Positions 22,290 to 33,300 of a DNA stretch of 64,000 nt are shown one piece after another. Both the position numbers and the translations under genes were made by a program. The stretch is taken from positions 70,466,929-70,530,928 of the forward strand of contig CM049312.1 in assembly GCA_026874595.1 (NCBI GenBank), in the 5' to 3' direction. The stretch is from Sipunculus nudus. Lineage: Eukaryota; Annelida; Sipuncula; Golfingiida; Sipunculidae. The notes beneath the pieces are model-generated. The model had not been told where the DNA came from. It saw only the letters and a program-made list of their open reading frames with translations, and did not search any database. How positions within the stretch are numbered: position 1 is the first letter of the stretch; every line of letters begins with the position of its first letter.

Positions 22290-25090
22290 TGTCACCCGTT
22301 GAGCGAGACATAAAGATATAGGAATTGTTCAGGTTATTCAGGTTATCTCCGTATATATTTTTATATACCCGCCTGTTATATGGTTAAATTCCTAAATACG
22401 ATCTAAAGCTACTACAACGTCTTTTGATTTGGCAAAGGGTGCTTCTAATTGCAAGATTGAAAAGAGATAAATATATCGATACAGGAATTAAGGCGACACC
22501 AATATAAATGTACTGGAATTAAGTCGACATTTTAGAGATGAATACATGTGGGAATTACGGCGACATCAAAATCGCAGCTACAGGGAGAAGTTTATGATTA
22601 GAAAATAAAACAATTATGATATGTAGGCGCTGGGGTCCACATGCCCACCGAAGAAGATATAAAGCACACATACGCACTCCGATAATTATGTCTGGCTCTC
22701 TATAGTTACATTGCTGGCGCTCATGCTTATAATATTACATGAGGATATGTTGTACTTACGTGTTGCTGCATAAATTAGAAATTAATTCATGTAATCTCGA
22801 TATTTATCGGATATGAATCAAGGCGACAAGACTTGTACCCACAGGAATATACTGATATATGTGTAGCTTTCTGAACCGTTGGGATAGGAATTAAAGCGAC
22901 ATCATCACAGATACGATTGTTATATATCAATGAAGAATTGAAAAACGGTCTCAATCTATATTCAAACATGGTTTGTCATCTTTTCGCTTTTAATATTTGC
23001 AATTTATTCAGGTTATCTCAGTGTATATCTAGGAATTAAATCACAAAGGTGTTTCATCCCAAAGAATTAGGGCAGTACCCATAAGGCTGCATTGGAATGA
23101 ATTGAATATTCTAGAGACGAATGTCAGGAGGGATTGATCGATATTAATATGGGAGTTACAGCTGTGTCTATGATTATAAAATAAATATTATAATTTTATT
23201 AAATTTATACGCTGACTCACATTTGTCTAATATTTTCTGTATAGAACATTTTTAGATTCCTGTTTTTTTTAAAAATATTTATATTTTAATAACATAGTTA
23301 ATATGGGATATTTTGCGCAGTTTCATTTATATCACCCGCATATCATATAGTTAATTCCAAAATACGATCTAAAGCTATATCGTCTTTCTGAATCTGCAAA
23401 CAGTTGACTCAGGCTACAATTTGCAATAAATGCGACAAAAATGCATGCAGTTTTGAAAATACCCCACTGAAGATAATAATAGGACAGTTGTTATGAAATA
23501 ATACATTTATTTGTTTGTAATTAGGGTGCTTCTTATTGCAAGAAAGAAAAGAGATAAATATAGAGATACATAGATAAGGACGACACCAATATGAATATAT
23601 AAAAATTAAGGCGACATTTCAGAGATGAATGCATACAGGAATTAAGGCGAAATCAACATGGCAGCTAGGTGGAGATGTCTATGATTATAAAAATAAAATA
23701 ATTATTACATAAAGTCGATAAGTCAACACGCCTATCGAAGGAGATATTAGGGTATATTACCTGAAAATACTCGGATAATCATGTCTGGCTTTCTAAAGAT
23801 ACATTGGTGTGGCTCCTGCTTGTGATATTTCATAAGCATATGTTATGATAACATATTGCTGCACAGATTAGAAATGTATTTATGTAATCTCGATATTTAT
23901 CGGATATAAATCAAAGCGACAAGAATTTATCTACCGGAATATACTGAGATATGTGTAGCTTTCTGGACAGTTGGTATAAGAATTAAGGCGACATCATCAC
24001 AGATATGTTTCATATAAGTCCATGAAGCAGTCTTGTAAACGGTTCTCCGTACATATATTCATACATGTCATCTAACCGCTGTAAATATTTCAAATTTATT
24101 TAGGTTATCTCGATCGGTGTAAATTTATATAGGGATTTATACATGCAGGATTTAAATCTTAAATACATAAGTCGACACCAATAAGATAGCATTGGAATTA
24201 ATTGAATATTTTTAGAGATGAATACCCAGGGGAACTGGCCGACATAAATATGAAAGCTACAGATGCTACAGATGTGCCAATGATTATAAAATGAAATATT
24301 GATGATTGTTTTTCCAAACTCGCCTAAACTTATATTTTCTATTCCTAAGAAAATGTTTAATATTCTTGGTCTTTTATTCTTTTAATTTAGAGACCACAGT
24401 TGATATAAAATATTCCACGTTATATCATTTATAGCACCCGCCGATCATATGGTGTAATTCTGAAATACGATTTTAAGCTATATCGTCTTTCTGAATTAGC
24501 AAAGTGTTGACTCAGGTTATAAATAAGATTAAAATGCGGTATATACGCATGGACACTTGAAAATACATTGCCGAAGATAATATAAGAACAGTTGTAATGA
24601 AATAATAACATACATTTTGTTTGTAATTAGGGTGCTTCTAATTGAATGAGAGAAAATGATACATATTAACATACATGAATTAAGGCGACACCAATATGAA
24701 TGTATTGGAATTAAGGCGACATTTCAGAGATGAATGTATACAGGAACTAAGGCGACATCAACATCGCAGCAACAGGGAGAAGTTTATGATTATGAAAAAA
24801 AAATTATGATATGTAAACGTAAGGTCTACATGCCCATCGAAGAAGATATAAAGCATACATTTGTACTCCGATCATTTTGCCTGGCTTTCCATAGTTACAT
24901 TGCTTAGGCTCATGCTTATGCTATTGCATGATCATATGTTGTGATAACTTGAAAATTTATTCATGTAATCTCGATATTTATCCGATATGAATCAAGGCGA
25001 GAAGACTTGTATCCATAAGAATATACTGAGATATGTGTACCTCTCTGGATTGTTGGTATAGGAATTAAGGCGACATCATCTCCGTTACGG
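22290..25090. repeat. Tandem array of a ~1.1-kb unit, nearly three copies
   Basis: Landmarks recur in register. AGGGTGCTTCT lies at about 22436, 23525 and 24628. CTCGATATTTATC lies near 22797, 23890 and 24969. A segment reading AATACGATCTAAAGCTA lies near 22398 and 23363, with a diverged form near 24464. The period is therefore 1.08-1.10 kb. Within each unit a shorter word, GAATTAAGGCGACA, recurs several times (for example 22485, 22516, 22551, 22889). No coding frame is sustained. The array ends where the LTR retrotransposon flank starts. Confidence 0.85.
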
Positions 25091-25105
25091 AGAACCGTTA
25101 TTCAA

Positions 25106-25166
25106 TCCTTCTTCATGAATATGGCATGAATCAGATTTCTTCATGAATATGGCAAGAATAAGATTC
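25106..25166. repeat. Short direct duplication at the LTR boundary
   Basis: TTCTTCATGAATATGGCA followed by (T/A)GAAT(C/A)AGATT occurs twice in a row, ending exactly where the LTR begins. It may mark the insertion site or simply be flank structure. Confidence 0.6.
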
Positions 25167-25969
25167 TGTAACACTAGGCACCGTGAAACGTCTAGGGGAA
25201 TGAATAAAGAAGTCAGTGTTTTTTTTTTGTAAACAAATAACTATAATTTATTCTTAAAACAACCCTAACATTACAATACACTAAATCAATACAATTACAC
25301 AGTACAACAACAGTATAACAGCAAATCAATATAATCATACAGCATAATAACAAACCGCACAATACCTGGATACCACCACTGTCACAGTGTCACAGCGACA
25401 ACAGGTCCTTTAGAGCATATCATATCATATAAAGCACATAAATCCTCTCAAAGAACAACAGTCTAGTTAATTAAAAAAATCAATCCTTTGTAACCCAAAG
25501 GGAAGTTCCTGCTATAATCCGAAAGCAAACTGAAGACTATATAAGATCCGTCACAAATTTAAAGGAAAGCTAAAACCGCCGCAATTATAGGAAAAGGTCC
25601 ACTCTTCTGTGTCCGCTGGAATATTCTCTCACCTCTCTCTTGGCTCTAAAACACAGCCCCTTATCTATAACTTCTCACCCCAACACGAGAACTGTCCACT
25701 TCCCGAATAATCCAAATAAGCTAACACAATACACAGTACACACGCGTTACAGGAAACATCTAGAACAAGGAGAACGCTATGTTTGGACATGTAAGGGTCC
25801 ACACGTGGGCCGACCCGGCTTTGCCAGTCAAGAAAGCCCCAGACTAGCATGACCGCTCTGTACACGTCAGACCCCACACGCAGGCCGGGCTATGCCGACA
25901 TAGCAACAGACAACGCTATCGCTGAACAAACACACTGCTGCATACAATAAAAGAGACATCTATAACACA
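25167..25969 (-). repeat. 3' LTR of the retrotransposon
   Basis: On the element strand it runs from TGTGTTATAGATG (ending 25969 on plus) to CTAGTGTTACA (starting at 25167), so it has the usual TG...CA ends and is about 803 bp long. The purine-rich ACAAGAGTGGG just inside is a plausible polypurine tract. A minus-strand AATAAA lies near 25250. The 58 bp at 25907-25964 reappear at 30252-30309 with two differences, identifying the LTR start. Confidence 0.8.
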
Positions 25970-26104
25970 CCCACTCTTGTGAGAAAAAATAAAGTTTTCT
26001 CCGGAAACGTTGTTTTTGCCATCACAATCACTAAATTTTACAACATCTCAAAAATCATCTAATTTACAACATTACATAAACATCTCGTTTAGAACATTTC
26101 ATAA

Positions 26105-27520
26105 ACATCTGGATAAGCAATCAGCAAGTACATTGTCTTTCCCTTTAATGTGTTTGATTTCAGGATTGTAATCCTGTAAAAATAAACTCCATCTCAACAA
26201 TCTTTGATTTTAAAACTTCAACTTGTTCATGAACGGGAGGGGATTGTAATCACTGAAGACAATGATCGGCTTGACTGATAAATTTACATAAACTTCAAAA
26301 ACTTCAACATAAACTGCCAAAATCAAAGCCAAACATTCTTTTTCAATGGTGGATAGTTTTTTTCTAGTTTGCATTAAACTTTCTTGAGAAATAACGAATT
26401 GGATGATCTATGCTATCATTGCCTTCTTGTAACAACACAGCACCAGCAGCAGTATCACTAGCAAATACAGCTGACTTAAGAGGTACAGAAAAGTCTGGAG
26501 CTGCTAAAACTGGTGAACTTTGCAGAATTGCTTTTAAATTCTGAAATGCATTTTCACAATGAACATTCCATACAACCTCTTGTTTCTTCTTTAACAAATT
26601 AGTCAAAGGTTCAGCCACAGCAGAAAAAAAGTGGACAAAACTTCTTGTATTTTCCAACCATACCAAGATAAGGCATTATTTGCTTTTTGTTTTTCTGGTC
26701 TAGGAAATGCAGAAATAGCACTTATTTTAGCATCAACAGGTTTTACTTGACCCTGCCCTACAATATGACCTTAAAATGTTACTTGTGCATCACAAAACTC
26801 AGATTTTACTAAGTTGATGGTCAGACGTGTTCACGGAATCTTTCAAAAATTTCCCGAAAAATCTGCAGATACTTCTTTCAGGTGTCGCTGTACACGATAA
26901 GATCACCAATATATGCGTCGCAGCCCTGAATGTCCTTGACAACCATATGGATGAGGCGCTGGAACGTGGCTGGTGAGTTCTTCATGCCAAACGGCATACC
27001 TTTTTACTGGTACAGTCCATGCGGCGTCAGAAAATGTGGACCCTTGTTTCGCTCATTCTGTCAGCAAAACTTGCCAGAATCCTTTTAGCAAGTCAAACTT
27101 GGAGACAAATCTGGAGCTACCGACTCTATCAATACAATCATCGATCCTCGGAATCGGGAACGTGTCAGTCTTGGTGACAGAGTCGAGTCCTCGATAATCT
27201 GTGCACATACGGTAACTACCATCAGGTTTTGGCACAAGAATACATGGTGAACTCCAGATACTGTTACTAGGTTCAATAATATCATTGTCCAGCAAATATT
27301 GAATCTCATCTTGTAGACACTTTTGCTTTTCTTGATTCAGTCTATAAAGATGCTGCTTGACTGCGCTTGCCTCGCCAACATCGACGTCCTGGCACAATAA
27401 GTTAGTTCGCGTTGGAATGTCACTAAATAAATGTTCATAATTTCGCAGCAGGTTCCTCAGGTCCTGTTGTTGTTGTGTGGCAAGGTGTGACAGTTCTGTG
27501 GTATCTAGGTTATTAAGCAC
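26105..27520 (-). pseudogene. Retrotransposon reverse transcriptase and RNase H
   Basis: The RT domain starts near 27520 and shows SSPCILVPKPDGSYRMCTDY, then FPIPRIDDCIDRVG and SKFDLLKGFWQVLL, the fingers and palm motifs of Ty3/gypsy RT that copies element RNA. The catalytic YIDD box reads YIGD because the codon at 26907-26905 is GGT in place of an Asp codon. The frame breaks several times between 27053 and 26690. RNase H follows: PVLAAPDFSVPL, FASDTAAGAVLLQE, HPIRYFSRKF, then, after more breaks, DYNPEIKHIKGKDNVLADCL near 26180-26120. The RNase H is immediately followed by the LTR, with no integrase after it. Confidence 0.88.
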
Positions 27521-27599
27521 GCCTGAGTTTTTTTACTATCAGTAACTACTTTAACTGGATCAGGGTCAGTTTTTACACAATTAACAGCAGTAACATTAT

Positions 27600-29013
27600 G
27601 TAGAACATCTGATGTGCTATTTCTATCTTAATATGGTTTCAACATGTTAACATGGCACAGTTGTTTCTTCTTACGCCTATCTGGTGTCAACAGTACGTAA
27701 TTCAAATCACTGACCTTCTTGTCAACAATGTAAGGACCAAAATACCTAGCTTGCAGTGGACTGCCAGGGATGGGAAGTAAGGCAAAGACCTTTTAACCAG
27801 GCCCAAACGTCCTACTTACAGTGTGCTTGTCATACTTTGTTTTCATTTTACTTTGTGCAGATTTTAAAATAAACTTTGCAATCTCACAAGCATTGTGTAG
27901 ATTAGTGCAAAAGTCTGAGACATAATGTAACAAACTAAGAGAATAAGGATTTTCACACAAGAGTTTTTCTTTAAGAAGTTTTAATGGACCGCGAACTGAG
28001 TGTCCGAAAACTAGTTCAAAGGTACTGAAACCCAAGGACTCTTGAAAGGACTCTCTGACAGCAAACAGCAATATGTAGATTCCTTCATTCCGGTCTTTCT
28101 GTCTGTCAAATAAATAGGTCCTAATCATGTTTTTTAATTTCTGGTGAAAACGCTCGAGGGCGCCCTGACCTAGGGATGGTATGGCGAAGAGCTGTACTGT
28201 TATTATACCTGGCTCAAGCATAACTTGCTGGAATAAGCCAGACATAAAATTAGATCCTTGGTCAGACTGGACGGATTTTTGTAATCCAAATGTTGTAAAA
28301 AATTTAGTCAGAGCCTTGACAACATTGTTGGCATTAATTTTGCGCTATGGTATTGTCTCAGGGAACCAGAGAGATGCGCACATAATTGTCAGCAAGTATT
28401 CATGTCCAGATTTTGTTTTGGGCAGTGGTCCAACACAGTCAACAATAATCCTACTAAATGGTTCCTCGAAAGCAGGAATTAATAGGCTTAGTGGGTCTTT
28501 ACGAGGATTCTGATTGGGGTTTCCTACCATCCGGCATATGTGGCATGATACACAATATTGTACAACATCTGTCCTGAGGTTAGGCCAATAGAAATGTGTG
28601 CTAGCTTTCTAATAAGTTTTAGTTATATCTAAATGGCCAGACAAAGGAGCCTCATGTGCCATGCTTCGAATTTCATTGCGATAGCTTTTGTGCATTACTA
28701 TTTGGTGTTTAATGGCCCACTCATCATCAGCACATACATCAGCTGGTCGCCATATACGCATAAGCACTCCATTTTTAACATAGAAACAAACTTGGTTCTG
28801 TGACAGTTCATCTCCAGAAACTCCCCTGTGAAACAAACATGAAATATTAGGGTCCTTATGCCGTTCAGTGATAAGTTCTGACCTTGAAAATTCTGAATCC
28901 TGTACAGGCGAGTAGTTAGACGAGCCACTAGTGACCCCAAGAGTGTTATTATTTGGATCCTCATGTGTGTTTTTCATGGCACCAGATCTTGTTATAGCAC
29001 ATGAAGGAAACAA
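27600..29013 (-). pseudogene. Retrotransposon integrase
   Basis: The N-terminal zinc-binding region shows AHEAPLSGHL and, after a stop at about 28606-28608, CVSCHIC, forming an HHCC module. The catalytic core retains VDCVGPLPKTKSGHEYLLTI (first Asp), QSDQGSNF near 28270 (second Asp) and GALERFH near 28160 (Glu). All three acidic residues are present but spread over separate frames (28530-28345 and 28245-27793, with breaks). The C-terminal part reads ALLPIPGSPLQARYFGPY, a GPY/F module typical of gypsy integrases, then CHVNML. A stop splits the C-terminal part at about 27795. The segment from about 27560 to 27500 links into the RT. Confidence 0.88.
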
Positions 29014-29029
29014 ACCAGGAATTTCCTGA

Positions 29030-29345
29030 CTTTCAGGATCAGTGTTCCGATCAAGTGACGGGTTTTTCGGTACAGGCTTTACTTTGTCACCTGCAACATC
29101 ATTGCCTAGCAGCTACTGAATTCCCTTAAAAGGTAAAGTAGTTCTTATACCCACAGTAATATTCCCAGAAATCAAATCAGACTTTAAATGGATAATGTAA
29201 AGCAAAACTGATGTGTTCTTGTCTGATAGCACGCCATTAACAAGTGCATGTGCACCAGTAAAAGACCTATTAGAAAATGGCAAAGTGTTTGCTAACATGA
29301 TAGTCTGGCCTTAACCAGTGTCCTTCAAAATTATATTAGGGGTAG
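29030..29345 (-). pseudogene. Retrotransposon aspartic protease
   Basis: The active-site triplet DTG is encoded at 29322-29314 and is followed directly by a TAA stop (29313-29311). Downstream the frame gives LPFSNRSFTGAHALVNG, LKSDLISGNITVGIRTTLPF and a second stop (TAG at 29115-29113) within the conserved flap-to-C-terminal segment, before LLGNDVAG. Both stops would prevent a working retropepsin. The 29346-29692 stretch between protease and gag is acidic, low-complexity linker in broken frames. Confidence 0.8.
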
Positions 29346-29692
29346 AATCTGAAAAATCATTTGAAAGTTATACAAAACCATCATGTATGAATGGCACAAA
29401 TAACTCCATTTAAGAGTCAGGAGGGGAATCTACCACTTCAGTTTCATCAAACAAAGAAATGACATTGACAGTGTCAGTCATAAACTCTTTTTTAGAGACA
29501 TGAAAGAAATCTACATCCTTTTCATCACACTCCGCATGGGAGTCAACAGAGGAACTTTCCTCAGCAGAAACAATCTTCTGTTTGTCATTAGAGGACCTGG
29601 CCTCATTTGAAATCCTCTCGCAAGAGTCATAAAAGGACTTAGCCTTATCCAGAGAATACTCATCGCAGGAGGCTTGAAAGGACCTAGCTTTT

Positions 29693-30250
29693 TTAAATTC
29701 CTCGCAGGAATCGACTGAGGTTTTTACCCCGCAAGCTACGCATGCATTCTTCTTTGGAGTCAGACGGCACGTTGGCCTCCGTAAGATCGAACTCTTTTTC
29801 AGTGTCTATAAAGGAGTTGGACCCCTTATTTAAATGTAAAGTGCCTGGCTCTTTTACTATGCGATGCATATATTTTGAAACAAAACCAGAAGGTTTGCTA
29901 TTTGGTTTATTCGCAAGTTTCCAGCAATCCGGTATTAGATGACCTTCCTTCTTGCAGTAATAACATATTTTCTTTGCAAATGACTGGTCTTTGTTATACT
30001 TAGACACAATGGACGTGGACCGAGGTGTAGCAAGGGACTTTGCAGAACTATCAGGACTACTAGTTCTGGGCGACTGCGCTTTAAATTTTTTTTGACCATA
30101 CTGATTTACATTCTTGTTTGTGAATGACTGGTTTGATTTGCTAGTAAAGGACATTTTGTTTGTTAATGAATAATCGTCAGCCAATCCAGCAGCAATGTCA
30201 AGTGTTTTCGGACTTTTCTCCTCAAGAAAAGTTTTAACATCTGTGTTCAT
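29693..30250 (-). pseudogene. Retrotransposon gag, N-terminally deleted
   Basis: From the ATG at 30250 the frame gives a short helical segment (TFLEEKSPKTLDIAAGLAD), a basic Ser/Lys-rich linker, then one CCHC zinc knuckle CYYCKKEGHLIPDC at 29965-29924, the nucleic-acid-binding end of gag. The matrix and capsid-like part that should precede it is missing. Instead the frame runs straight into 58 bp of LTR sequence, and its first 18 residues (from 30304) are translated LTR. An internal deletion between U3 and mid-gag explains this. Confidence 0.82.
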
Positions 30251-30251
30251 G

Positions 30252-30303
30252 CAGACAACGCTATCGCTGAACAAAAACACTGTTGCATACAATAAAAGAG
30301 ACA

Positions 30304-30309
<6 letters not shown>
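30252..30309 (-). repeat. Remnant of the 5' LTR (first 58 bp)
   Basis: It matches 25907-25964 with two substitutions. It is cut on the inner side by the deletion into gag and merges on the outer side into (TA)n, so the terminal LTR bases and the target-site duplication cannot be read. Confidence 0.85.

Positions 30310-30387
<78 letters not shown>
30306..30387. repeat. (TA)n/(TG)n microsatellite at the element's outer edge
   Basis: Nearly pure TA for about 75 bp, ending in TGTGTGTGTG, immediately outside the truncated LTR. The frames that cross it are artefacts. Confidence 0.95.
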
Positions 30388-30389
30388 AG

Positions 30390-30725
30390 GATATTAAAAT
30401 GTTTCAAAGTTATAAGACCTAGCCAACGGAAGCTACTATTCCAAAATAAAATGATAAAGATTTATTTTTTTCAGATACCGATTGTAAAAGTAAAAGCCAA
30501 AACAATAATAATAAGTAAAATAACAGAAAACTTTTACTTTACTTTCTTCTTGAAATACATATTTGGAAGTACCCCTGATGCATTTATAGAGAATCAGTCG
30601 CTTTTCCTATCCAAGTCAACAGGGGTATATATATCTGTCATACACAATCATAACACATCATATCCTAAATGCTTATGACCCTACTCTGAAAAAAAACTAG
30701 CAAGCTATCGTGAATTCTAAGAAAC
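30390..30725. other. No gene recognised
   Basis: AT-rich flank outside the LTR element. The apparent 131-codon plus frame across it starts inside the microsatellite and has no domain. Confidence 0.45.
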
Positions 30726-30729
30726 CGTT

Positions 30730-31150
30730 GATCTCCTTGACAAACTGACTTGTTCAGGTTTAATGTGTCACTTATCTGTTCGGTGTGCATGATCAGTCTT
30801 CAGGTTATCGCTAAAGGTAAAATTATTTCCTCAGTTACCCTCAGAGAAATATGTGAGATAACAGTTAACGGTATGCTCATTTTGCCAGTTTCCTACAGAT
30901 ATTTATTCATTATAATTTGAACTAAGTAGAGATTCCCATTACTCTTCAAATTATGCTAATTATAACATTAATTTACTCTTCAAGATTTGCTTAAATGATG
31001 ATATGATTAAATATCAGTATTCGTCTGTCTTGCAATATTTAATTGATCATTAATCAATACTAGTAAACTTTGATATAAATAAAAAAAGGTCTGAAAGATA
31101 ACAGTATTTAAGAGCTTCGTGAAACACGATGATTATTCAGTGTAGTCAGT
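30730..31150. repeat. Dispersed repeat, copy 2 (pair with 16.40-16.83 kb)
   Basis: Carries the same landmark order as the copy at 16.4-16.8 kb (GGTAAAATTATTTC and GTTACCC, CTTCAAGATTTGC, CAATATTTAATTGATCA, GATAACAG), with substantial divergence. Confidence 0.5.
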
Positions 31151-31469
31151 TGAGGGTATAGTCTTAGGCATGTTAACAGACACATGCATTATTTGTATAC
31201 ACATGCATATGTCGCTGAAGTCTCTTGTACGTGAAACGTATAGCTGCCAATGTGAAAAAGATAGGCCCAGAAAAAATACATTCCAACAGTATTAAATTAT
31301 TGGTTTAAGTACTGTTTATTGTCATAGAATAAGCAGGTCTAATGCAAAACTCTCCTAGATAAAAAAAAGCAGGTTGATATGTTTCGATGAAAGCATTAAG
31401 CAAAGAAACCACTTCGGCCTTGGTTCCTTGCATTGTCTTTGAGCAAATTAACGCAAAATGTAATATACA

Positions 31470-33300
31470 GATTTTGCTGAAAATTCGTAGAGGGTTAGAG
31501 TAAAACTGCTTCCAGGATCGATTACATTTTTGGAGGTAATTGGAATCACCATAATATTATTTTTTTCTTAAGTGCCATAATCATAATTCCACAAAGGAAT
31601 AATTATAAGGGGCTATTCCTTTGTCCCCGAGTTAAAGCCGCCCTTTCGTATGCAATTGTTCTGGCACTCGCCTAGTGAACCTGTGTTTCTATATCATGAC
31701 AATGTTTTACATGAAACGTGCATATGTGAACGAACGACTGATAAGTAGATTCTGGCGGAGGTTTCAAAGTCCCAAAGAGATTGAGGACCCTTAGAAGTGT
31801 GTGCACTCCTCCCCTCCCCTCCCCCCCCCCCCCAAGACTTTTTTCAAATAACCCATAAATCAGCCGAACTATTAAAACCATGGTTATTATGGAAATATAC
31901 TTCTGAATGTATAAAATCAACATACCTGTAAACCTATAAAACGGTGATCGTGTTAAGCGTCTCAGCTCTTTTGTGTCCACTCAACAGAAAAGTTCTCCCT
32001 ATTAAAAACTAGATGTGGTAGGACAATGGTCTTCAGGAGGCCCCGCGTTTCTGCAAGTGCTTGACTAGTTTACATATGGTAAAAAATTAAGTTAAATTTG
32101 AAAAATATGACAAACAGAAACAGGTTTTATCTATATGCATGAGGGGAAAAAATCCTACTGGATCAAATGATATAAAAGAAGATATGTCTGAAATAATGTG
32201 TGCAATAGAAAATCACCGAGTTTAATCTGTTAGCCATATTTGATTTAGAGCCAGTCTGTAATTCAATAAGTCTGGAGCCCTCATAGGCACCAATGATCCC
32301 AGTGAAAATTGGAAAGCTGCAGTAGGTTGTTGTTAAGTTATTGTATGTGAAAGAAAATAAGCGATTGGGCTGTGATAGCCATATTGGAATTCCGACAAAT
32401 CTGTAATTCGATAGGTCATTAGCCCTTATAGGTACCAATCACCTCTGTGAATTTGGGAAAGCTGCAGTATGTTGTTGTTGAGTTATCGCGCGCGAAAGAA
32501 AGTGTCACTGACGGAAGGACGGAAGTACGGAAGGACGGATGGACGACTTAAAGACGGACTGACACGGTGATCACTATAGGGCACCGAATGTCAAGCGGGG
32601 CCCTAAAAATCATGTGGACGTCTGTTCCGCGCTTGAATTTAAAATATTTAGTTCCTTAACAGGCGATATAATGGAAATGGGGGTCATTGGGATTACAGGT
32701 CTCCTCCTGGAAAAAGTGAAAGGCGAAAAATGTTTTGCTGAACATTTGTAGAGGGTTAGGGTGAAGACATATCAATATTCCATTTCAATTTGGAGGTAAT
32801 TAGAATGAACACAAAATATATTTATTTATAAACAATTATGACAAAGTACCATTTCTTTGTCCCCGTTTGGAAGCCACCCATTCGTATTTATTTGTTCTAC
32901 CACTCGCAAGGTGAACTCGTGTTACTGAATTATGACAGTGTTCACACATGAAACGCCTACACGTGAACACATGACTGACATTAAAGGAGGTTCTGGTGGG
33001 GGTCTGTACGTCCTGACTACAGATTCTACTTTTTTTATCAATTTAAAGATGTACTGGGGATTTTTTTCATGTTTCACCTTTCCTACAGACAACGGATCTT
33101 AACAAATATATATGAACCCCCAACAAACCCGAATGATAATTAAGTTGTGGGCTTCTTTTTGAAAAAAAAAACTTCATAAAACATATGAGTTGGCCGAACC
33201 TTTCAAACCATGGTTATCATGGAAAGATAGGTTTCAATGTATAAGAATCGACATACCTGTAAACCATAAAAAATTGTCAAACGGTGGTCACATCACAGGA
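31470..33300. repeat. Direct duplication of ~560 bp, copies 1.26 kb apart
   Basis: The segment 31470-32000 resembles 32735-33300. Shared landmarks are GTAGAGGGTTAG, TTTGGAGGTAATT, CCTTTGTCCCCG versus TCTTTGTCCCCG, a CACTCGC...GTGAAC segment, and ACATACCTGTAAACC. The first copy contains a C-run at about 31821-31834. The spacer holds another repeat. Confidence 0.7.
32225..32610. repeat. Two-unit ~146-bp repeat with GGACGGA tail
   Basis: AGCCATATT followed by TCTGTAATTC(A/G)ATA and CCTTATAGGTACCAAT-like sequence, then GGAAAGCTGCAGTA(G/T)GTTGTTGTT, occurs twice, about 146 bp apart (32231 and 32377). It ends in GACGGAAGGACGGAAGTACG and GTGATCACTATAGGGC. The tail echoes the GTCCG and GATCACT words of the dispersed family at 6.4, 46.6 and 62.7 kb. 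Confidence 0.65.

Larger units (their letters stand above)
25167..30309 (-). mobile_element. Defective Ty3/gypsy-type LTR retrotransposon, order gag-PR-IN-RT-RH
   Basis: Read on the minus strand, the order is a truncated 5' LTR remnant (30309-30252), gag zinc knuckle (29965-29924), aspartic protease (about 29345-29097), integrase (29013 to about 27600), reverse transcriptase (27520-26690), RNase H (26666 to about 26105), then the 3' LTR (25969-25167). Integrase lies upstream of reverse transcriptase, as in copia. However, the RT, RNase H and GPY/F-type integrase tail are gypsy-like. That order is known for the Gmr1-like group of Ty3/gypsy elements, to which I assign this copy. Stops, frameshifts and a mutated RT catalytic motif show it is dead. 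Confidence 0.88.

Noticed and set aside
26973-28513. Plus-strand frames at 26973-27197 and 28181-28513
   Set aside because: They are antisense shadows of the retrotransposon pol domains.
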